A DNA stretch of 64,000 nucleotides from Lepiota brunneoincarnata (Eukaryota > Basidiomycota > Agaricomycetes > Agaricales > Agaricaceae). Below the pieces are notes generated by a model. It did no database searches. It was not told the DNA's origin and saw only the letters and a list, made by a program, of their open reading frames with translations. Below are positions 58,000 to 64,000 of this stretch, one piece after another. The position numbers and the translations under genes are program-made. The DNA lies in NCBI GenBank assembly GCA_023014365.1, contig JAEBUN010000009.1:372001-436000 (forward strand), read 5' to 3'. The first letter of the stretch is position 1; every line of letters starts with the position of its first letter.

Positions 58000-58506
58000 C
58001 ACATTGACCGACGCTACCAAAAATTGAGGTCACGTTCAGCTTCGAATGCCATCATTCCACCCCGGCAGTAAGCGCTGAGTGCCAAACGTCGAACACCGAG
58101 CAATGACGCTCGAGGCTTCGCTACTTGGCGCACGAACCAGTGCGGATCACCGACAACGCAAGAACGACACTACTACGAGTAACACGAATTGGCAGCAACG
58201 GCTGGCCGAGCCTCAGTTCTAGATCGTGAAAGGCGTTCCGGCCTGTGTAAACGACGAAAAACATACATAGCGAAAGCGTTGGACTATGCCAAGATCAGCT
58301 CGGTTACCTGGAAACGCCTGGTAACTCTCAATTTTGTGGTAGCCGCCCCACAACCTACTTAGAGAGTTGTCCTATCACGTGACGTAGGAGTGGTCGGCAA
58401 CGGATGTTGCCGATAGCTGGAACTGTTACAGTTTTTGTAAATAAGGTTCTAGGGACAACTGCCTGACCACCATCCTCAAGTTACCCATCCGACATCCAGT
58501 GCAAGA
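58000..58506. promoter_or_regulatory. Divergent promoter of MSY1 and RPS23 with an E-box/CRE-like site
   Basis: The 507 bp hold CACGTG at 58376-58381, overlapping TGACGT (58380-58385), about 125 bp upstream of the RPS23 ATG. No ORF was recognised here. A role in ribosomal-protein or mitochondrial gene control is inference. Confidence 0.35.
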
Positions 58507-59175
58507 ATGGGCTGTACGCCTCCCATTGCTGCAGCTTGAAATATTTGTCGCTGACCTTTTTCTTTCACAGCCAACAAACCCCGTGGACTTCAAGCCGCCC
58601 GCAAGCTGCGCACTTCTCGACGCGAGAACCGCTGGGTATGCGCACTTAGATTATTACACTCTCAATCGAGTCCTTACCAGGTCGCATTTCTAGGCGGACA
58701 AAGCATACAAAAAGCGTGCACTCGGCAATGTCTACAAAACATCTCCCACCGGAGGCTCCTCGCACGCAAAGGGCATCGTGCTCGAGAAGGTTGGCGTTGA
58801 GGCCAAGCAACCCAACTCTGCTATTCGCAAGTGTGTCCGTGTACAACTTATCAAGAACGGGAAGAAGGTCACTGCTTTCGTCCCCGTACGTCGTCGTGCC
58901 TTGCTTTACCGATTCGGGATTGAATTTCTCACAATTTGAAAGAACGACGGTTGCTTGAACTTCGTGGACGAGAACGACGAAGTCCTTATCTCTGGCTTTG
59001 GTCGTCGCGGTAAAGCCAAGGGAGATATCCCCGGAGTACGATTCAAGGTTGTGAAAGTGTCCGGTGTTGGTCTTCTTGCATTATGGAAAGAGAAGAAGGT
59101 GTGCGATACCAGGTCTATCCGGTCGACTCACTTATTTAACCGCATCTCAACCTTCAGGAAAAACCAAGGTCGTAA
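58507..59175 (+). CDS. RPS23: 40S ribosomal protein S23 (uS12)
   Basis: Exon 1 is only 7 nt (ATGGGCT), and the donor GTACGC follows immediately. After acceptor TTTCACAG comes [20 protein letters not shown], then a 63-nt intron, [60 protein letters not shown] and TAFVP. Another intron leads to [20 protein letters not shown] and [20 protein letters not shown], and a last intron to the tail KEKPRS with TAA at 59173-59175. This is the decoding-centre protein; the KQPNS loop with its hydroxylated proline is intact. Length is about 145 residues, as expected, with four introns. Initiation within a 7-nt coding exon is common in ribosomal protein genes. Confidence 0.95.
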
Positions 59176-59524
59176 TTACTTCCTGTACATCTATCATACT
59201 CTCACCTATCAATGCCATACGATGTCGAAAACCGGTCCTTATGATCATGCTGTACTGCTATCCATTTCAATCCCGTTAAATAGTATGAGGCTCGTTTCGT
59301 AGACTAATCTCCGGATTATCACACCAGATGTGAGAAATATTGAACCATCTGATCCCGACCATCAATCATGTCCGCCCATCACGAAACCAAGACGTTTGGT
59401 GTTGCAATCATTCACGGTCTGCTGACCCGCCCAATGGTTCGGGGCCTGGACCCTCACCGTGTTAGCACTTAGTCTAGCTTAGTCTAGAACTACCGTTTTC
59501 TGTCCAAGGGCACAAGCGCCCCCT
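59176..59524. other. Intergenic stretch between RPS23 and transglutaminase-like gene
   Basis: About 350 bp on the same strand. It shows a direct repeat TTAGTCTAGC/TTAGTCTAGA near 59470-59490 and no gene. Confidence 0.4.
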
Positions 59525-61096
59525 ATGGCGACCCGCACCTTCCCCCCTCGAAGACAAATTCCACCGCCTCCCCAGCGCCGGTTGGTGCCTGCTCAGGCAC
59601 AGGCAATGGAAGGCGCCGGTGAAAGCGCCGGCACACCCCCGACTACCATTGCTGCTCGCATAGCGAATCTACAGCTTGACTCACAGCCACTACCACCACC
59701 ACCATCCCGCAGAAACGGAAAGGCGCTCTCGATTGTTGGGCGTAGTGACTTGAAATCCGCTCCCGCGCCCATAAGGGCCTCACCAAAAACCCTTGCACTC
59801 CTACTAGCGGGTCTAGATCCAGATTATCTCTCCCGGTTGCTCGAGCGACCACCCCCACCCATTCCTAGTGGAGGGATTCAGGCAGCAGAAGAAAGGCCCC
59901 CACGGCTGCCTCCTCGACGGGTTCCGTCAAGGCCACCCCCACAACTAGATTATGATCCCAAGCCCGACGAAGTCGATACGGATTTTAATCCAGGAGCATA
60001 TCACGATCACGCCCAAGAAGAAGGATTACACGACGAGTACTATGCACCTGACACCACCGCAAGCCCAGAAGAACCATTGTCTGATGGCTTGTACTCACCG
60101 AGTTCCTGTATCAAATGCCACGACTTTTCGCATGTAGATACACATGCTACTCAATTCCCACGTCAGGATGTCAGGTCTTTGGACGAACTCGCTGAGAGTC
60201 TCACACAACCATTTCTGTATGAGACGGAAAAGGCAAGGGCCATATTCACTTGGCTACATCATAATATACGGTACGACACCCAGTCCTTTTTCACCGGGAC
60301 GGTAAAACCAGCAACACCACAGTCGACCCTGTCCTCTGGGCTGGCAGTGTGTGAAGGCTTTGCGGCACTGTTTGTCTATCTCGCCGAACAAGCAGGGTTG
60401 CAGGTCTATAAGGTTTCTGGACATGGAAAGGGATTCGGCTATCAGGGGCTCGTCCCTGGAGAGCCCATACCAGTAATGAGCCACAACCATGCCTGGAACT
60501 GCGTGCTCATGGATGGTGAATGGCGGCTGATTGATGCAACGTGGGGTGCTGGGGCAGTCAACGAGTCAAATTACGAACAGCGTTTTGACCCCTCCTGGTT
60601 CTCATCTTCGCCCGCAGAATTTGGGAGGCGTCATTTCCCCGCGGACCCCGGCTTCCAGCTGATTTCTGACGAGGAAGGTGGACCCACTAGCTGGGAAGAA
60701 TATATCCTGCGTCCTCAAGGACCTGTCATATATAACGATTTCCATCAACTGGACTTCTCCCTTGATCTTCTCCAACCGGCGTCAAATACCATTGAACACG
60801 GGCAAGCGTTCACATTCACTTTGTTTAAACGCTGTGAACACATGTCCATCAGCGAGGCCGATAACTACGTATACATCTTACACTTCTCGGATCAAAAATC
60901 TATACCACTCCTACAAAATGTGGAGGGAGGCTGGAGTGTCAGCCATCTCATTTCTGGCCAGGCTGAAGTTTCCCTCTTGTTTGTTTCAACGGTGGACGGG
61001 CGAGACGCGAAGGGCATTGGCATCCAAGGTTTCAACAGCGCGTTTGGTAGGAGACCCATGACACTTGGTGGACTGGTCAGGTGGATTGTGACTTGA
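59525..61096 (+). CDS. Transglutaminase-like domain protein (Cyk3/KY-like), single exon
   Basis: A 523-residue intronless frame. The N-terminal 190 residues are Pro/Arg-rich and low in complexity (for example RRQIPPPPQRRLVPAQAQAM). The transglutaminase/KY core follows: LYETEKARAIFTWLHHNIRY, LAVCEGFAALFVYLAEQAGL with Cys276, SHNHAWNCVLMDGEWRLID with His322, and ATWGAG after Asp337, so the Cys-His-Asp triad is intact. A beta-rich C-terminal part (about residues 400-523) ends RWIVT. Fungal Cyk3 proteins use this fold, often inactive and with an SH3 domain, in cytokinesis; no SH3 is visible here. Whether it is enzymatic is unknown. It is convergent with CDS1. Confidence 0.8.
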   Translation: MATRTFPPRRQIPPPPQRRLVPAQAQAMEGAGESAGTPPTTIAARIANLQLDSQPLPPPPSRRNGKALSIVGRSDLKSAPAPIRASPKTLALLLAGLDPDYLSRLLERPPPPIPSGGIQAAEERPPRLPPRRVPSRPPPQLDYDPKPDEVDTDFNPGAYHDHAQEEGLHDEYYAPDTTASPEEPLSDGLYSPSSCIKCHDFSHVDTHATQFPRQDVRSLDELAESLTQPFLYETEKARAIFTWLHHNIRYDTQSFFTGTVKPATPQSTLSSGLAVCEGFAALFVYLAEQAGLQVYKVSGHGKGFGYQGLVPGEPIPVMSHNHAWNCVLMDGEWRLIDATWGAGAVNESNYEQRFDPSWFSSSPAEFGRRHFPADPGFQLISDEEGGPTSWEEYILRPQGPVIYNDFHQLDFSLDLLQPASNTIEHGQAFTFTLFKRCEHMSISEADNYVYILHFSDQKSIPLLQNVEGGWSVSHLISGQAEVSLLFVSTVDGRDAKGIGIQGFNSAFGRRPMTLGGLVRWIVT

Positions 61097-61236
61097 TCCT
61101 TACGCATATACGAGATATATGTTAAGAAAGCCCAGATATAGATTAGATATCCATAAAGTACCCGAAATAAATACTACGGGACTAACACAGATGAGATACC
61201 CGAGTGCATTAACGCGCAATGCTCTGGCATTCGGTG

Positions 61237-63351
61237 TCACGGAACAGTTATACCCTGTTTTTCCAGGTAGCGTCGGAGATCTGTAATCAGTTCCAATTGC
61301 TCTTCGACGGTGAGGCCGCTGACGATGGTTTGTAGTATGGCACCGACTGTGACATGATGCTCACGAATGAGACTGCTATAAGTACACGTAGGTGAATACA
61401 CCCATAAGGAACCTGCCGTTTCAAAGTGAGTTTCCGTAGCCCAAGAGACGAGCCAAGTAAATGCTTACTGGCAGTCCATTCGGTCCGTCATTCCTCCATG
61501 TCCGGGAATGCTATGGCCAAAGTCTTTGATATTGAAAGCACGTTTAAAACCAGAAGCAAAGAAACCACCGAAGGGGGCTACAAGAGATGCGAAGCATGAC
61601 ATGAATAGTAAGTGCAAATGATAAGGAGCATAAGAAAGGGTGGTGATGGTGCGTCCGACCTTGATATCAACAAGTCATCAAAAAGTCATCGTCGTCGAGA
61701 ATTTCATGGGAGCGCACCAGAGTGGACAGCAGGACAGTAAGGGGAGACCACAACGGCAGTTCACGCCAGACGAAGATCGGATTAGGTTTGCACTGGATTG
61801 AGCTCCAAGCACTGACACCTAGGTCGTGTACGGGGCATATCATGTAGTTGAACCGCATGAAGTAAGTGCCCCAAAGAAGTGCGAAAACCACAGTACTAAA
61901 GAAAGCTCCAACAAAGCCTTCCACAGTTTTTTTCGGCGACAACTTGATGAGGGGAGTGCGCCCCAGTGTGATGCCCCAAATGTAAGCAAAGACATCGTTG
62001 CAGATCACAAGGGACGCGGGAACCCAGAACCAAATCAAACCCTCCAAGATGTTGTTGACGATGAAGTGACTAAACAGAGCTCAGTAAACGAACCGCCGAA
62101 AAACATGGGAACATGCCTTGACACCACAATCATCAAGAGAGTCATGTGTACCCAACAGAACAGGCCAAATTGTTGTTTCAAAAAACCCTTCTTCAGTGAC
62201 ATGACGAAGCCCATAAAGCCTATGACGTAGAGGGTAAAACTGATTATTCGGTGGTTTGTTGCGAAAGGTAAAAGCTGAGCATCGGCAAAAACGACATGCT
62301 GCGGGTACAATCAAGAAGCGAAGTATATCTTAACGGCCTCAACGCACCTTAAAATAATAGATGATGCTTTCGCCGTACAAGAAATAGTTTGTGACAGCAA
62401 AGAAGTACCAGTTCAAGGTCTTGCTCCAAGGATCCTTGGCTTTTATTGCCCCTTTGTCGTTGCCTTGGCTATCGGTCATGGCAAGAGAGAAGAGAGCTGT
62501 CACCTCCCGATAGACGAGAGTCTGACAAAGCAGTACAAGGACAATCATATAAGCATGTCCCATAAGCAACAACCCTGAAAACACGATATCAGCTCCCAGG
62601 TCTGAGAGGTGCTGAGAAGACCACACCTATAAATCCTCCAATCATGATCAAAGTCCATATCGTCCGTGTTAGCAGATTTTGTCGTTTCTTCTCCTTCTCT
62701 GCATTGGACGCCGGTTTTTCTGGTGATTTCGAGTTCTCGACTTTGACACTCTCAGGTGGTGGTAGGTTATCAACGGCAGGCTCTGTCTTGAGCTGTTCAC
62801 TTGGAGGAATTTGATCTGCGGGCAATGTTGATACTTCCTCTTGGTGAGGCTTTTGGGCAGTGACAGCAGGTGGAGGCCTTATTGAAGGCTCGGGAGGCAC
62901 TTCGGCTACTACCTCTAGTTGAGGCTCAAATTGGGGTGGTCCAACTTGGGACAAGCGATTCTCCGGTAAGGGAGGCTCATGGGTGTCAGCCAAACCATTT
63001 AAGTCCGGTTCATCCCCAACCGCAAGTGGAGGCGTTGGCGTCGAAGAGTGCCGGAGTTCCTCCTCCCGTCTTTTCTTTGCTTCAGCCTTCTGCTGTTGTT
63101 TTTTTTCGATGCGAGCCTGGCGGGCCGCCTTCTTGTGAGCCGATTTTGAAAGTTTAGCGCGAGCTTGTATGCTGTAAATAACTCGTGGGTACTGTGGTGG
63201 ACAGTATGTCGCGCGGAAGTGCATACCTCTCTGCTGGTTGGTCTCCGGTGACTTCTTCGTCGATGTCCTCTCCAGACTCGACGTCAAGAGCTGCAAAGGC
63301 GGTTTTAGAAGCAAAAAGACTACGAGCGGTAGCGTCGGACTGTCCACTCAT
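61237..63351 (-). CDS. CDS1: Phosphatidate cytidylyltransferase (CDP-diacylglycerol synthase)
   Basis: The start at 63351 gives [21 protein letters not shown] long cytosolic N-terminus, first Lys/Arg-rich ([20 protein letters not shown]) and then Pro/Glu-rich, precedes the membrane domain ([35 protein letters not shown]). Conserved parts are [38 protein letters not shown] and the signature [18 protein letters not shown]. The end is [10 protein letters not shown], with TGA at 61237-61239. One intron (62115-62070) has a GC donor (AAG|GCATGT). All exons stay in frame. The enzyme makes CDP-diacylglycerol from phosphatidate and CTP in the ER, the precursor of phosphatidylinositol and other phospholipids, and is essential in yeast. 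Confidence 0.93.
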
Positions 63352-63593
63352 TGCCGAGGATAGAGCGAATGGTCGTGCCAGTCTAAGGAGACCCGTGACA
63401 CGCGACCTGACGTTTATTTGGTCCACAACGCTCCATGGCAAACACACAAGCCCCACCCTACTCTCACGCAAATATTCGATGGATATCTCTATAACAGCAC
63501 GACGATATGTACATGTGTATGACGCACCGGCAAGGGCAGCCAATGTCGCGAAATAAATACTAAATCTATCGTAGTGCTACACCCATGAACACC

Positions 63594-64000
63594 TTAGAAC
63601 TTCCAGTCCGGGTCGACCTCCATTGCCCAGGGGACTTGAGGACGAATCAGTAATATCAGCACGTGGGTAGTATCTTCGGAGAATCGACGTACACTTGGTC
63701 ACCAATGTCTTTGAGAAGATCTTCTCGATCGGAACATGGTGTATCTGACACCATGCAGCAGTGATCCTACGAGCTCATGGGTAAACGAGCCAGCAAGGAG
63801 CTGAAAGGATATCATACCGCGGGTCAAGGTAATTGATTTTACTAGATGAAAGTAGTGTTGTTAGTAGGCAAACCTCGAGAACGTAGTTTACGAACCTCGT
63901 GCCCAAAGCAATCTCTTTCGTCTCGTCACGATCAATCATCTGCAACTTGAAAGCTTTGACCTTTTCTGCCAGCTTGTCGATCATTTCCTCGAGTTTATCC
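63594..64000 (-). CDS. TOP1: DNA topoisomerase I (type IB), C-terminal end only
   Basis: The window ends inside the gene; only the last exons are visible. They read KVKAFKLQMIDRDETKEIAL and GT, then SKINYLDPR with the catalytic tyrosine, then ITAAWCQIHHVPIEKIFSKT, and after a final intron (donor GTACGT) FPWAMEVDPDWKF with TAA at 63594-63596. Three introns in 400 bp keep frame. The enzyme relaxes supercoils by transient single-strand cleavage. The 5' part lies beyond 64000. Confidence 0.93.

Overview
The window reads as nuclear DNA of a filamentous basidiomycete, most likely an Agaricomycete. Nearly every gene is cut by short GT-AG introns of about 45-70 nt, genes are packed on both strands, and the protein set is conserved fungal housekeeping. 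This assignment is an inference from gene content and intron style; no rRNA or marker gene is present to fix the genus. No tRNA, rRNA, CRISPR array or intact transposon was recognised.

Layout. 0-6.4 kb: 3' part of a mitochondrial ornithine-type carrier, a divergent Rrn5-like SANT protein, a 1.4 kb gene-poor gap, and a zeta-crystallin-type quinone oxidoreductase. 6.4-18.3 kb: one giant HECT ubiquitin ligase of the Tom1/HUWE1 family. 18.6-28.3 kb: a PC4/Sub1 coactivator, an ABC1/ADCK1-type mitochondrial kinase, a Gyp5-like TBC RabGAP, a 2.7 kb gap, and a Yippee zinc-binding protein. 29.0-38.2 kb: allantoinase, a PA-TM-RING ubiquitin ligase, a gene-poor stretch with two tiny candidate genes, and an ataxin-3 (Josephin) deubiquitinase. 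38.5-43.4 kb: a tandem pair of secreted alpha-L-rhamnosidase-like genes; the upstream copy carries frame disturbances and the downstream copy is a clear pseudogene. 43.5-53.1 kb: Atg27, an RNase H1 N-domain protein, Duo1 (DASH complex), Dbp10 helicase and queuine tRNA-ribosyltransferase. 53.2-64 kb: an Emp70/TM9 nonaspanin, mitochondrial tyrosyl-tRNA synthetase, ribosomal protein S23, a transglutaminase-like protein, CDP-diacylglycerol synthase and the 3' end of DNA topoisomerase I.

The genes do not form a cluster; they are independent housekeeping functions (ubiquitin system, ribosome and tRNA biology, membrane traffic, mitochondria). Several pairs share short divergent promoters: carrier/RRN5, HUWE1/SUB1, QTRT1/EMP70 and MSY1/RPS23.

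The most striking observation is recurrent apparent +1 frame breaks inside conserved exons of otherwise intact, often essential genes: oxidoreductase, allantoinase, Dbp10, QTRT1, Emp70 and Tyr-tRNA synthetase, probably also the RNase H1-domain gene. They are concentrated between 29 and 57 kb. In several of them a zero-frame stop codon sits exactly at the switch and skipping its first base restores the conserved reading. The 12 kb HUWE1 gene shows none. Sequence or assembly error is the simplest explanation, but the bias is worth testing. Other notable items are a 2-nt micro-exon shared by both rhamnosidase copies, an 11-nt micro-exon in the ataxin-3 gene, and a G15 run replacing the polypyrimidine tract of an EMP70 intron.
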